Source of the DNA: Allomyces arbusculus | Taxonomy: Eukaryota > Blastocladiomycota > Blastocladiomycetes > Blastocladiales > Blastocladiaceae | Direction: 5' to 3' | Length of the DNA: 64,000 nucleotides | NCBI GenBank assembly: GCA_027604705.1 | Contig: JADHYV010000038.1 | Location: forward strand, 1-64,000 | Part shown: positions 23,203-35,239 of the stretch, in pieces | How the letters are laid out: every line of letters starts with the position of its first letter | How positions within the stretch are numbered: position 1 is the stretch's first letter | Program-made: the position numbers and the translations under genes | The notes under the pieces: generated by a model | Told to the model about the DNA's origin: nothing | What the model saw: the letters and a program-made list of their open reading frames with translations, nothing else | Database searches by the model: none

Positions 23203-24399
23203 ATGCCAACAACCCGCCGCGCACCCGCCGCGCCGTGGCGCCTGGTCGCCGCCGTCCTTGCGCTTGGGCTGCTCGCTCCAGCCCTCGCCCTGGCTGCCGA
23301 CAGTCTCTTCACGGGCGCCAAGGTGCCCGAACTCACGGCCGCCTCGTTCCGCACCAACGTGCTCGATGCCCAGGTCAGTCTTCTGCACCGTTCTGCGCGC
23401 GTGATCACGATCCGATTCCAGCGTACCTGACCAACCTGCACATTCGCCGACCCAGACCACGCACGTTGTCAAGTTCTACGCGCCGTGGTGCGGCTACTGC
23501 AAGCAGTTGGCGCCCGAATACACCAAGGCCGCGACCAAGCTGCGGTCGAGTCTCGTGCGCGTCTCGGCCGTCAACTGCGACGTGGAAAAATCGCTCTGCG
23601 CAGAGCAGGGCATCCAAGGGTTCCCCGTCGTGAAAGTTTTCTACACGAGTCCCAAGTCGGGCAAGCGCATTCCCGTCGGTACGTTGTGGTCCCAGTGGTC
23701 GTTCGCTGTTTGGTTGTCCTGTTCGCGACGGACTGCGTCGTGCGATCCATTTGTTCGTGACTGACCCGGATAATCCCCCCATGCTCGCGTGGAACAGAGT
23801 ACCAGGGCGAGCGCACCGCTGCCGCACTCATCAAATTTACCACCTCGAAAATCCCGAATCGCGTCGTGCACATTGGCCGCAAGACCGGGTCGACGCTCGA
23901 CGCCTTTTACTCCACCCAGAACGCGACCCTCCCCAAGGTGCTCGTCGTCAAGCCGCCGTCCAAGGGCCGCAAGGCGACGACGCCGCTCGTCAAGTCGCTG
24001 GCCATCAAGTACCGCGACCGGTTGCTGATCGGCGACGTCTCGAGTGAATCGGCAACGGACGCGGTCTACGCCGACTTTGCCGTGCCCAGCGACAAGGCCG
24101 TGCTCGTGGTCGTGCCCGTCGGTGAAGGTGCGGCGCCGGTCGTGTATGACGGCGAGGTCAAGGCCAAGCCGCTCGTCGCGTTCCTGGATCAGTATGCGCT
24201 GCCGAAGGCGAAGCGCAACAAGAGGAAACCAGGCAAGAAGCCAAGTAAGGCCGAGAAGACCGACGCGGATACGTCGACCACGACGACGAAGTCTAAGTCC
24301 AAGTCCAAGACCAAGGCGACCAAAACCAAGACCAAGAAGACCAAGGCGGCCAAGTCGACCACTGCGCCGTCGCCCGACGCGGCACACGACGAGTTGTAG
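23203..24399 (+). CDS. ER protein disulfide isomerase, single CGYC thioredoxin domain, HDEL tail
   Basis: It forms and isomerises disulfides in secretory proteins in the ER lumen. Three exons are inferred: 23203-23373, 23456-23678 and 23798-24399 (331 aa), with introns of 82 and 119 nt. Residues about 14-32 form a signal peptide. The thioredoxin domain follows, with VKFYAPWCGYCKQLAPEY (active-site Cys near 68 and 71) and the cis-Pro in GFPVVKVF. Then comes a second, redox-inactive thioredoxin-like region, a Lys/Thr-rich tail of about 60 residues and a terminal HDEL retrieval signal. One catalytic domain and this size recall the Mpd1/PDIA6-like group rather than four-domain PDI1. The Lys-rich tail is unusual for the family. 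Confidence 0.92.
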
Positions 24400-25945
24400 G
24401 CAGTGATACTATTTTGCTACGCGTCGTTCACCACTACACGATATTTTATCTCATTTTGGCGGAGAGAACGTGTTGCTCGCCTGTGTCACTTCAAAGCGGA
24501 TCTTCCTGGCGGCAGAGTCTGACAGAGGTCGCACGATAGCAAAGTCAGCACGCGTCAGGTTTTACGAAAGCGGCCCCAAGCGTGGCGAGCCGTTTGCATG
24601 CAAGGACGGCCGCCCGGCGGCCGGCACAGCGAGTTTTTTTACGGCGCCACCCGGGCCGGTCGCCACAGGGTCGAAAGCAGAAAGGGACCAGAAGCGAACC
24701 AGAGCCGGAAAAGACCTCCAAATTATGACTCTTTGGCGCGGGTGCGAGACGCGCACAAACCGAGGCCTGCAAATGAAGTCATTTTCTCAAAGCGCGTGGC
24801 CCACGCGAGACGGCGGCTGTGTCGAGGCACAAGTTGGTGCGCGCACGGGCGAATCCAGGGCCGTGTTTTGTCAGCGATCACGCCCGGCACCGCGGTTGCA
24901 CCCAAGAGACAAGGACCGCTTGGCTGTTGCTGACGGCACCATGACCACGCTGCGCGCGCCGACCCAAACGAGATATGATTTATCCTCAGCCCCGCGCACC
25001 GGGGCCCATGCCGCGCGCTCCTCCCTCTCTCCCACCTCTTGTGCTGCTGCTGCTCGTCGCCGTCTCCGCTCCTCGCTCCTTCGCTGCCCACTTGCTGCGC
25101 TCTCCAGCGGCTCGCCAGCCGCCCTGACCCCGAACCAGACCAAGACTCGACTCGGCAAAAGACTTGCCGCGCGGCTCGTGCTGCCGCCGCTGCTGCTGTT
25201 GCACGCTGTTACCCGACAGCGCGCGCCACTCTTGTTCCCTGATCTCCCTTGACCCGGCCCGCCGTCGACGGCCTGTGCGATCTGATCCGATCCGTGCCGT
25301 GCACCCGCTCCTCCCGTCCCGATCGTTGACGACTGTGCCGTCTCGCTCGCTGTGGCAAGGTCCGTTGGTTTCACTTGTCTCGGCTGCAAGCAGCGTGCCG
25401 CTGGCCTGGTTTATTGGGACCATGCAAACGTGCGCGGATTGTGCTGTGCTCGGCGACCACGAGCGGCGGAGGAGGATAATGTGGTTTGCAGTAAGTGGCC
25501 GCCCGTGGTCGTGGTCCCTCTTTTGGTGGTGGTCATGGAGCAGGGCGCATCCAACACGCTCATCGTGGGCCGGCGCGGGCCGTGCACTTGGTGCAAGCTC
25601 ACGCACGATGTTGGGTCCTGGTGGCCCCGCCATGCGAGCACGCAAGCATGCGCCATCGATGGTGGTGTGCAACGCAATGGCGTCCAGCCGCACGGTGACG
25701 ACGGCGGTGACTGACGACGTCGTGATTGTGCTCTCGCTGATGCGTGCGCCTTGACCCTCATTTCAGGTTGCGATCTCGTACCGGAACGTGCCGTGACTTT
25801 GCCTCGTGCCAGCGCGCGTTCGTGCCCGCCAATCCGCGCGCGAGCGCGCGAGTCTTCTTGCGACTGAAGGTGCTCGCTACGAAAGCCCGCTCCTCGCTGC
25901 CGCTGTCGCCACTCTCTCGCCGCGCTCTCCCCCGCACCGTGAACC
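24400..25945. other. 1.5-kb intergenic region, no gene recognised
   Basis: It separates the isomerase from glutamate-cysteine ligase on the same strand. Frames of up to 260 codons occur on both strands but lack domain signatures and look composition-driven. It presumably carries the 5' leader and promoter of the ligase gene. Confidence 0.4.
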
Positions 25946-28292
25946 ATGGGTCTCCTTTCGCAAGGCACGCCGCTGCCGTGGTCCGATGCTCGCAAGTACG
26001 CGCACCACGTGCGCACGCACGGCATCCAGCAATTTCTCGCCACCTACAACGCCAACAAGCGTCTGGGCCGCCGAGGTGCGCTGAAATGGGGCGACGAGGT
26101 CGAGTACATGCTCGTGCATTTTGACCAGGCGAGCAAGAACGCGACACTCTCGCTGCGTGGGTACGATGTGCTGACGGAGCTGATGCGTGAAGAGGAGGAG
26201 GCGATCAAGCACGGGTGCGTTTGTTTTTTATCTGTCTGGGCGGTATTGTGCATGATTCGATCTGATCAAGTACGACCCCCGATCCGTCTGTAGTCGCCAC
26301 GTCGACCTGCTGTGGCGCCCCGAGTATGCGCGGTACATGCTCGAAGGCACGCCCGGCTTGCCCTACGGCCTACAAGCCGTGGAGCTGCTCAAGGTCGAGG
26401 AAAACATGCGTTTGCGGCGGCAAACCGCAGAAAAGCTCTTGAACGACAACGAGTTTCTCGCCTCGATCACCGTCTTCCCGCGGCTCGGGTCGCGCGACGG
26501 CGCGCCCTTTTTGACGCCGCACGTTGACATGTCGACTGACGTGGTCCGTGCCGCGGCGGCGCCGGCGTCCACGTCGCTATTCATTCCGGACGCAGCGATC
26601 AACCCGCACCCGCGGTTCCGCACGCTCACACAAAACATTCGCGAGCGGCGCGGGTCGAAAGTGGCCATCAACTTGCCTATTTACCGCGACGTCAAGACGC
26701 CCTCGCCGTTCCGCGACCCGGTCGTGGCCGCTGCCGGGGTTTACGAGAAATCGCCCGACGGCATTTGCCCGCCCGCGACGGCCGAGAATCAGATTTACAT
26801 GGACTGCATGTGTTTCGGGATGGGCTGCTCGTGCCTACAATTGACGCTGCAGGCGTCGCACATGTGCGAGGCGCGCCGACTCTACGACCAGTTGGGTGTG
26901 GTCGCGCCGATCATGCTCGCGCTGACGGCTGCATCGCCCGTGTTCCGCGGGTACCTGGCCGACGTGGACTGTCGGTGGAACGTGATTGCGGGTGCCGTCG
27001 ATGACCGGACTCCGGCGGAACGCGGATTGGCGCCGCCGACGCCCTTCACGGTCTCAGCGTGGGATGGGAAGGCGTACGTCCCGACCACAGTCACGCCCCG
27101 CCGGATCCCGAAATCGCGGTATGACAGTATTTCGACGTACCTGTCGACGACGGCCGATGCGCGGTACAACGACCTCGACCTCGTGATTGACGCGGACATT
27201 GAAGCGCGGCTGCGCAAGGATGGTGTCGACCCGCTGCTCGCGCGGCACTTGGCGCATCTGTTCATTCGCGACCCGCTCGTGCTCTACCGGGAACTTCTCG
27301 AACAAGACGATTCGGTCGCGATGGACCATTTCGAAAACATTCAGTCGACCAACTGGCAAACGATGCGGTTCAAGCCGCCACCTACGGCGCACCCGGACTT
27401 GGGCTGGCGCGTCGAGTTCCGGTCGATGGAAGCGCAATTGACGGATTTCGAGAATGCGGCGTTCTCCGTGTTCATTGTCCTGCTCTCGCGCGTGATCCTG
27501 TGCCTCGACTTGGACTTGTACCTGCCGCTGTCGCTCGTCGACAAGAACATGCAGACCGCGCAACAGCGTGATGCGGTGTTGACCGGCAAGTTTTGGTTCC
27601 GCCACGCGGGCGTTTACGACCCGGCACGCAACGCGCCCGCGGCCGCCGCCGAGTGTTGTCGTCGGTCGTGCAAGGCAGAGGGGGAAGCGTCGCGCGCGAC
27701 GAGCGACGACGAGGATAACGGTGTGCCGGGTCCGTCATCGGCACCGATCAAGAACGGCACTTCCCCCGTGCCGGTGCCCGCCGACGACTGTCCCGGGTGC
27801 GCGACGTTTGCGCCGCGGTCGCGGTCCAACTCGCCCTTGCGCCGGCTGGTCGAGACCGCATCCAGCGCCGCGTCGGCGGCATCCGCGGCGGCATCGGCGA
27901 CGTCGTCCCCGCCGCGGTCACCGAGCCCGGCGTCGGTCGATGGTGACTCGGCGGCGCCCGCGACGTGGTCGTTGCTGTCGATGGACGAGATCATCAACGG
28001 CAACTCGGCGGGCGTAATCGGTCTGGTCCCGCTCGTGCGCATGTTCCTGGATACTCTCGAAGTGCCGGTCGATGTGCGCACGCGCGTCGATGCGTACTTG
28101 CAGCTGATTGCCGATCGCGCAGCGGGCAGAGTTGCGACGAACGCGAACTGGTTGCGGCAGCAGTACATGGCGCACCCAGACTACAACAAGGATTCCGTCG
28201 TCACGCCGAAAATGGTGTACGATGTGCTGCTCAAGGCGCGCCAGGTGACCAAGGAGGACGTGCCCGTGCGGGTGCCGCCGGTGCGGTTCTGA
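25946..28292 (+). CDS. GSH1: Glutamate-cysteine ligase (gamma-glutamylcysteine synthetase)
   Basis: It catalyses the first, rate-limiting step of glutathione synthesis, ATP-dependent joining of glutamate and cysteine, in the cytosol. Two exons, 25946-26214 and 26294-28292, are joined by a 79-nt intron, giving 755 aa. The eukaryotic GCLC family is clear from LKWGDEVEYML (about residue 48), HVDLLWRPEYARYMLEGTPG across the splice, FPRLG, INPHPRF and the highly conserved MCFGMGCSCLQLTLQA (about residue 262). RFKPP and the VDVRTRVDAYLQLI C-terminal block also fit. A Ser/Ala/Pro-rich insertion of roughly 100 residues (about 540-645) is a lineage addition within an otherwise usual length of 640-690. 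The ATG lies in a good context (ACCATGG). Confidence 0.96.
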
Positions 28293-29080
28293 AGGGGACA
28301 GTCGCGGTTGGGTGGTTTTTGATCTGGGTTTGGTTTGGTTGCTTTGGTTTAGCGCGGACTGAAATGATGGTGCGCTCGTTGGTCGTGCTGCTGCTTTTGT
28401 GGACGGGCTGGATGTTATTGTTTTGGGTCTTTACGTTTTGCCTGTTCTCGTAGTTCTCGCTCTCTCGTATTGCCCCCTCCCTCGCCGGCTCTTTTTCATG
28501 GACGATAACCCGCTGAGAAAGAATAAGATCTTAGCTCGGTTCTTTGCGTTCATGATGTCCCCCATCTGCGACATGTGGTGATCAACACACTTGTTGCCAA
28601 CATCAGGCGTTTTTCTGCCGAGTGAACTTGAGCCGTGGCAAAAAGGAGAACTGTTACCGCGACAAACCAGCGAGCAAAACTGGGCGGAGAAGAACGGCCA
28701 CACAACGCGTATTAAGTATCCGTCCATACTTTGACGTGGTTGCGGACTACAACGACGTGTAGACAGGACACAGCTGGAGATGGACTCAGGCATCATAGTA
28801 ATTGCGACTTACGAGTGACCCAGCAAGCGATTTTATGATCTTCGTATTGCTCGAGCACGTCGTTCGAGGAGCAGCAGCCATACTTACAATTAATTTTTGC
28901 GAAAAGGGACGTGTTGGCGAGTTTCGAATGACGTTGGCATAACAACTGTCGACAAATGTCGACACGATCAAGTGGCAGGCAATCAGGAGAAAAGCAGTGC
29001 CTTCCATGCTGTCAGCTTATGGTATGGGTGTGCCTGTCATGTCGGATTGCTGGGTCAACACTTGTCTTCGTTCAAACGTT
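28293..29080. other. Intergenic, lower-GC region
   Basis: This is the 3' flank of GSH1 followed by a lower-GC stretch that continues into the decayed F-box-like gene. No intact gene is seen. Confidence 0.4.
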
Positions 29081-30150
29081 AGTTCATCGCTTCCAACATC
29101 GTCAACATTATCGTGGCCGCTATTTCCGCTCAACTCAAGCTCAACAGCTTGCCGCACGACGTGATTGAGCGTGTTACAAGCTGTTATGCGACTGCGATCG
29201 CCGCGTCTTGCTCCACCTTGCGTTTGCCCCACTCACCTCCTTTGCCACCTGCCTGCGAGTCACGACACCCGACGCTGCGGGCTGGATGAAGTGCATTCTG
29301 GCAACTTTGCATTTGTTGGCCAGACGCGCAATGTTGCCAACCTTCAACCCGGAACGATTGGCAACGTCAAAGGCACACGCAGTGCTAGCACGCGCAAGGT
29401 CGGCACAGGCCCCAGTCGACCACCATGGCACTTGATTCTGCTGCCGCGTGCGTCCAACCGCTCACTCGTATCGATGCCGGACAGCTCCTTTGATTCTATC
29501 TCGGCAGATTGGCATTGGACGTTCCTACCAGTGCCAGCTCGCCAGCTATGCCATTGCACTGCCTACCCGAAAACTGATTGGAACACCGTGGACGTGGCAA
29601 TGATATTGATTTCCGAAAGATTGACATCCCGTGGCCAGTTGTCAAGCTCGACTCGATCTGGTGGAAAGCGTATCGACGCTCCCTGCACTTGGTGGCAGGA
29701 CTGCCCTCCCCTCCCGCATCTTCGCGACTTTCCCGTCTGGTTCGCCAAGTCTTTGTCGTTCAACCCCATGGAGTCCACTGCTGCTGCCGTGAATCTCTTC
29801 TCGCTCGTCCCATCTTCGCTCATGGTCTCGTCACTATCCAACAAGGCGATTTTGACCACGATTTCACGCCGGTGCTGGAACTGGATTGCCGCCCTCCCTC
29901 GGTCGGTGCGTGCGCTAAAAATCAAACTCAACTCGACGCTCCAGTCTGGCCCAGACGCCATGGTCACAGTCTCACGCGCACGCGCGCCTGGATGGCGGCG
30001 GATGCACGCGTGGGGCACTCAAATCGCGTTGCCTGCGGAAATGTTGAATGTGCTTAAGTCGCATTTCCAATCTTTTGATGCGATGTGTATCAATGGGAGT
30101 GGTGTCAACTGGAATCCATTTTTGCATGAGCGTTGCAGATGGCGGTGACA
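29080..30150 (+). pseudogene. F-box/LRR-like gene remnant
   Basis: An F-box-like start, KLNSLPHDVIERV (from about 29140), is followed one base out of frame by LLCDCDRRVLLHLAFAPL (29181 onward) and later, in a third frame, by leucine-rich text such as LPRSVRALKIKLNST (near 29900). All three frames contribute plausible pieces and none is open throughout, so several frameshifts and stops are implied. Introns could explain one of the switches but not all. GC content is lower than in the flanking genes, as expected for a region drifting free of coding constraint. Substrate-adaptor proteins for SCF ubiquitin ligases are the likely ancestor. The family call rests on a short motif and is tentative. 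Confidence 0.4.
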
Positions 30151-30469
30151 CAAGCAAAGGGCGATCACACACATCCATTTTCCCGCGGTCAATGTCATGA
30201 TAGTCGTAAAAATCAAGCAGCCGTGCTCAGCTCCACCGTAGCTCCACAACAGCGTTATGGTGGACATTTCTCAACAATTGCCCAGCATGATGGCGGCGCG
30301 GCTGTTTGTCCCGTTTGATGTGACCCACGGCGTCGATGACGCCGATTGGTGCCTGTTTGGCAGCTGACTGTGAAGGCGCTACCTTGCTCGTGCCGGGGCA
30401 CACGTTCCATATATGGCCCTGGACTCATGCTGACGAGTTCATTTCATGCCTGGCCTGGTGGCTAAGTAA
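30151..30469. other. Short intergenic region
   Basis: About 320 bases separate the F-box-like remnant from the stop codon of the minus-strand membrane protein. Nothing recognised. Confidence 0.4.
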
Positions 30470-32732
30470 CTACTGCCCGCCGGCCCGCATCCATGTTTCG
30501 CCCAAACTGTACGCGCTCGCGGCACCACGCGCCGCCGCCATCACGCCTACATCAGCTGCGCGCACGGCCGCATCCACCGCAGCCTGCAAATGGACTTGCC
30601 ACAACGCGCCCGCCGTCGCGTCGTGCACGTACTCCACCAACGTTGCCGTGCGGTGCTGCACGGCGCACAGAGTCATGCGAACATGGGCGTGTGGAGCGTC
30701 AGGTCGGCACGGGACAAATACGGTGGCCACGGCCAGCAGGGCGAGAATCACGACGAGGACCACGGCCGCGAGCGTAGACCTGCACCGGGATTCTGGCTGC
30801 GAGGAGGGCGTGCGCATCCGCGGGACCGGACGCTTAAACTGGACAGGCGGGAGCGTGGCGACGCGGGCGGCGAGGGTGTGAGATTCGGCTTGGAGCGCCG
30901 TAACGACGTCGGTGGGGATTTTCTACACGGGGTGAGTTGATGAGGGTGGGTGGAGAGAGAGGATGAGAGCGAGGAGAGTGGAGTGAACGCGCCTTGTTCG
31001 AAATGGTTTGGATTGTGCAGTCGAGTTGGGCAATGTGCTGGAAGACAGCAGCCAGGTCAGTGGCGCTCGGCGATGAACGCAATGTCGACGATGTTCAACG
31101 AGACCTACTCTCTGCCATTCTGCGAGCAGGTCCGTGGGCGCCTTGGCCAGCCGAACCACAATCTCGTGCGTGAGGAGCGGGTGCGTCGCAACATGGGAGA
31201 GCACGGCGCGCCACCAGACGGCCGTCTGGTCGTGGTGTCGTAGGAGACCGACAATGAACGCGGCAGCCTATTGAGAATGCGAATGGCGTGAGCGTGACGG
31301 CAGCACGCGCAAACCACCCGATACCAGAGCGAACCTCGCCGCGGATCGGCAAGAACGTGTCCCGGTCGTCGTCGAGCCAGAGAACGGCCATGAGCTCGTT
31401 CTTGCTGCGCAAATACAGCTGTGGGTGCTGCCACAGGTGCTGCGCGACGATTTGGCGCAGCCGGGTCACGTCCTCGAGCAGCATCATGAGCCTAGTGTGC
31501 CGTGGGGCAGGTGAGAGTCAGTGGTGGGTTCGTGGCTGTCAGGTTGGGAAGCGGCGCGCACGCGCACTTTTTGGACGAAATATCACTGCGCTTGACGGCG
31601 AGCAGGAGCTCGAGAAAATCGGGCGTGAACGTGGCATTGGCCGTAGTTGTGACGCTATAAGAACGGTTCAGTAAGTCGCATGCGCTTGAATCAAAGGAAT
31701 CCTTCCAGCCCACCGACTTACGTATCTACAACTTGAGTCATCAAGATCACGGCCGCATGATGAATCTCGGTCGACGTCGTCGCGACCATCAAACTCGACC
31801 CGACAAACTCGACGTAGCGTGCCTGGATGGCATTCAGAAGATGCAGCGTTGACGGTGATGCTCGTGCATTCCGCGCGGCCAAGAGAGCGCGTTGCAGGAC
31901 CCAGGTGAGGACGAGGCCCGAAGAAGCGTCGGCCCAGAGCGCCGGATAGACATCTTGAAACCACGTGAAAAAGTGGTCGTGATTGCGGCACTCTTCGAGG
32001 AGGACGATGCGTGCATGCTGCGCAATCAGAGCAGCGAGGACCAGCTGGTGGCCGAGCGACCGGGTCAAGGTGCGGTTGGCGGCTTCGGCTACAAAGTGCA
32101 AGCGCGATTGGGTTCGTTAAAGGTGGAGAAGAGGAAGAGAAGGTTGCTGAGCTAGCGGGACGTTATTCACCTTGCTTCTGGTAATCGACGAGCGCCACGA
32201 TCACGGCCATGACCGCATTCAGGGCCGCGCGCGGCGGCAGGGCGAGCGCAATCAAGTTGAGGTCGCGCATGACGGCCGGGACCGCATCGTCACGTTCCGT
32301 GCCGTCCTTTTCGATGCATGGTCGGCCCGAAATAACGTCGTTCTCCCATGCGTATGCCGTGTGCGCAAGCGCTGGTAACCCGCCAGCTTCGAACACAGCC
32401 GTCTGAGCGTCGCGGTCGACCTTGTCGGCCAGATCCAGCAGGGAAGCTACGGCCCGCGAAGACGATTTCGCGAGAGCGGCGCGCGCCCGCGCGGGGCTCG
32501 GATCAATGGCCGCCAGGTACTCGTTCACGGCGGTGCTCGCGAGCGTCGAGACGACCGCATAACCGTCGGGGACAGCGACCGCATGCTGGCGACGTGGGCG
32601 GGAGGGCACTCGAGCACGGCTCGTCTTGGTTGCAGGTACTGTCGTGGGCACCATGACATGTGGCCGGCGCCGGTTGGGCTTCGGGGCAGCGTTGGCCTCG
32701 TTGGGATGTCGTTCCTGGTCGTCCTGTTGCAT
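30470..32732 (-). CDS. Helical protein with C-terminal membrane segment, seven exons (possibly TMEM214-like)
   Basis: The inferred exons are 32732-32171, 32088-31722, 31654-31568, 31491-31335, 31267-31109, 31037-30993 and 30922-30470 (609 aa). All phases agree. The last intron needs a GC-AG donor (AAG|GCGCGT) or an unseen alternative. The N-terminal 80 residues are basic and disordered. Then comes a long run of amphipathic helices typical of HEAT/ARM-like or TMEM214-type proteins, for example VSTLASTAVNEYLAAI and HQLVLAALIAQHARIVLLEE. One hydrophobic segment lies at about residues 510-532, with about 75 residues after it. Similarity to TMEM214 (an ER membrane protein with a helical N-terminal region and C-terminal membrane segment) is architectural only. 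The start could be the in-frame ATG at 32804. Confidence 0.6.
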
Positions 32733-33365
32733 GAGTCGATGGGTCGAGCGTGCGCGCGCCGGATTGGTTGGGCACGGCACAGCGTTGTTTGCGGCAAGTT
32801 GCAATTGGACGCCGGAGTGGAATGGGAGTACGGCTCGTCCGCGTGGGGGCGGCAGAGTGCGCGGTCGGCGCCGGCTTCAGGAGCGGCGAACAGCGTGATC
32901 GGTAGGGCGGTATGGCGTGGCCCTTGCAAGTGGTGCGGCTGCAGGAAGACTCGGCCGCCTAATGCAGCGCCCACTGCCCCACGGCAACCGCCTGGCCACG
33001 GCAGAGGCGGGTGGTGTCTCTGTCGTCGCCGCCACCTCCCCCCTTGTCCCCACCATTCCTGCGACCGCCGGCACCGAATCAAATGTTGACGCCCACCGAC
33101 ACGGCACCGGACGACCCTGCAGCCAAAGCCAACCAACTGCCTGCGCTGTGCTGCCCTGGGTCCCCGCACGTCGAGCGCGCCAAGCGGACACAGTCGACCA
33201 ATTCTCCCCACGAACGACGCCTGCAGCGGTTCTCTCCCTCTTCTCGAAACCGCCCGCCCAGTGCGCGCACGCTGCGTGCTCGCCCCTCCTGCGCTCTCTT
33301 GCCTGCGACGGGACCAGCATTGAACTTCAACTCGGCCCCATCCACCGCGACCAACGTGACCGACA
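32733..33365. other. Divergent promoter region
   Basis: This region lies between the minus-strand membrane protein and the GH26 gene on the plus strand. Open frames here are shadows. No TATA box stood out. Confidence 0.45.
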
Positions 33366-35239
33366 ATGGCCGGCCACCCGCACAGCTCTGGCGCCGTCCA
33401 GGACGCCGCCATTGTCGACAAGCAGGCGCTCTCGCCGCCCATGACCAAGGCTGGCGCCGACTGGTCCGACTCGAGCCTGACAGCGCCTGGCAGTCCCGTC
33501 ATGCCGCTCACGAGCATGTCCTTCGAGCCCGCGCCCGTTGAACCTAGCAAGTCGCGTGCTGCCGAAGCAGGGTCGCGCCGTCGGCGCACGCTCTTGATTA
33601 CCGCGCTGGTTCTGCTGGTCGCGGCGGGGGCAACAATTGGCGCGCTTTACGGCGCTGGCGTGCTCAAGTTCAAGGCGAGCAGTGATGCCGACCGTGCTGC
33701 GGCGGCGAGCGCAACGCCGACATTCGCTGACGCGACCACGACAACCGACGCAACCACGACAGCGTCCACATCGACCACGGCAACCCCAACACCGACGGCG
33801 CTCTCCAAAGTCACGCCGTCTTCCAAGGGCATCTTGTTTGGCGCGCACTTGTGGGGCGACCACATTGATTGGACGCCTGGGTCGTCGGCGAAATGGAACG
33901 AGCTGGCCGGTACATCAGCCCACGTTTGTTTCATGGGGGCAATCGATGTATGTGAACTGACCACAACCATCATCCACCAGGCTTCAGCGGTGCCGGATTC
34001 GGGTCGTTCTCCTACGTTGACTCGGCGACGGGCGTGGTCCAGCCGGAGGAAGTGCTCAAGCGCGCGCAAGACGTCAAGAAATCCGGCGGCTTTTTGCTGT
34101 TCACGGTGGAGCCGGCCATGTCGCAGGGGCTCGACATGATGACCGACCTGGTTATTGGCAAGATTGCCGACTTGGCGAAGGCCATCAACGACATGGGCGT
34201 GCCTGTCATGCTGCGGTTCGCACACGAAATGAATGGGTCCTGGAACCCGTGGGGCCAACGGCCCAAGCTGTATCGCGAGACGTGGATCCGGCTCACCAAG
34301 GCGATCCGTGCAAAGGCGCCGTTCACCTCCATGGTGTGGAGTCCAAACGGGCCGATTGGGTACCCGTGGGCCGGCGATACTTACTCGGCCAAGAAGCGGC
34401 CCGACGATTGGAAGGAAATGGACACGAATGGCGACGGCAATGTCGACAAGAACGACGACCCGTACTCGCCGTTCTTCCCGGGCGTCGAGGTGCGTCTTGT
34501 TGGTTGTGTACTCTGTACGTGTGGCAGAGATCCACCGCTAACTTGTTTTTCAAATCTCGTGCATTTTTTTAGTGGGTCGACTGGATTGGCGGGTCGATTT
34601 TCCGCTTCGACGTGCGTTTTGGCCGCTCCGTTGTTCATGACGCAAAGTGTCCGCAACACTCATCATGCTCTCCACCCACCAGAGCTATCCGTTTGGGAAG
34701 AACGAGCTCCCGCAGCCCAACGACGCGCTCGACATGCTCATGGGCGGTCCCATGTCGTCGTGGTCGATTGCGCAATTTGCGCAAAAAGTGAAGCTGCCCC
34801 TCGGAGCGTTCGAAACAGGTGCGGAGCTTTTCACTGAGCTGTTGGGACGGCATGACGTGCAGCCGTCCATTTCCGCTGACACTGTTATGCTGCGGGTTAG
34901 GCATCATCTATTACCCGGAGCCGACGTCGGGCAACAAGGGGTCAGACGTGAACAAGCAGCAAAAGCAGATGTGGCTCGCGCAGCTCATGAACCCGGCGTT
35001 GCGCGAGAAGACGGGGCTCGCGCTCATCATGTGGTTCGGTGCGTTGATGATACCCTCAATTGCCGACGTTAATGTGCGGCGAGGACTGACGACCCTGTTG
35101 CCGCATTTCTACAGAGATTGCCAAGGTGGAGAACAACCAGTACCGCGACTTTTCGCTGTTCAAGGACCCGCTCGTCGCAGGCGCGATCCGCGAGGACTTC
35201 AAGAAGTACGCGATTGTTGGCGCGAGCCCGGTCCTGTAG
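33366..35239 (+). CDS. Membrane-anchored GH26-type glycosidase (beta-mannanase-like)
   Basis: It likely cleaves mannan or a related beta-glycan at the cell surface. Six exons are inferred: 33366 to about 33951, 33981-34489, 34573-34611, 34683-34818, 34901-35038 and 35115-35239 (about 510 aa). The first intron is very short (29-53 nt depending on the donor) and its edge is unresolved. The N-terminus is cytosolic and Ser/Pro-rich; a membrane anchor lies at about residues 76-98 (type II) and a Thr-rich stalk follows. The catalytic domain shows RFAHEMNGSWNPWG, with the GH26 acid/base Glu near 276, and LPLGAFETG, the probable nucleophile Glu near 421. A DTNGDGNVDKND loop at 34419-34460 looks like an EF-hand or dockerin-type calcium site. 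Other GH26 activities, such as beta-1,3-xylanase or exo-mannobiohydrolase, cannot be excluded. Confidence 0.82.
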
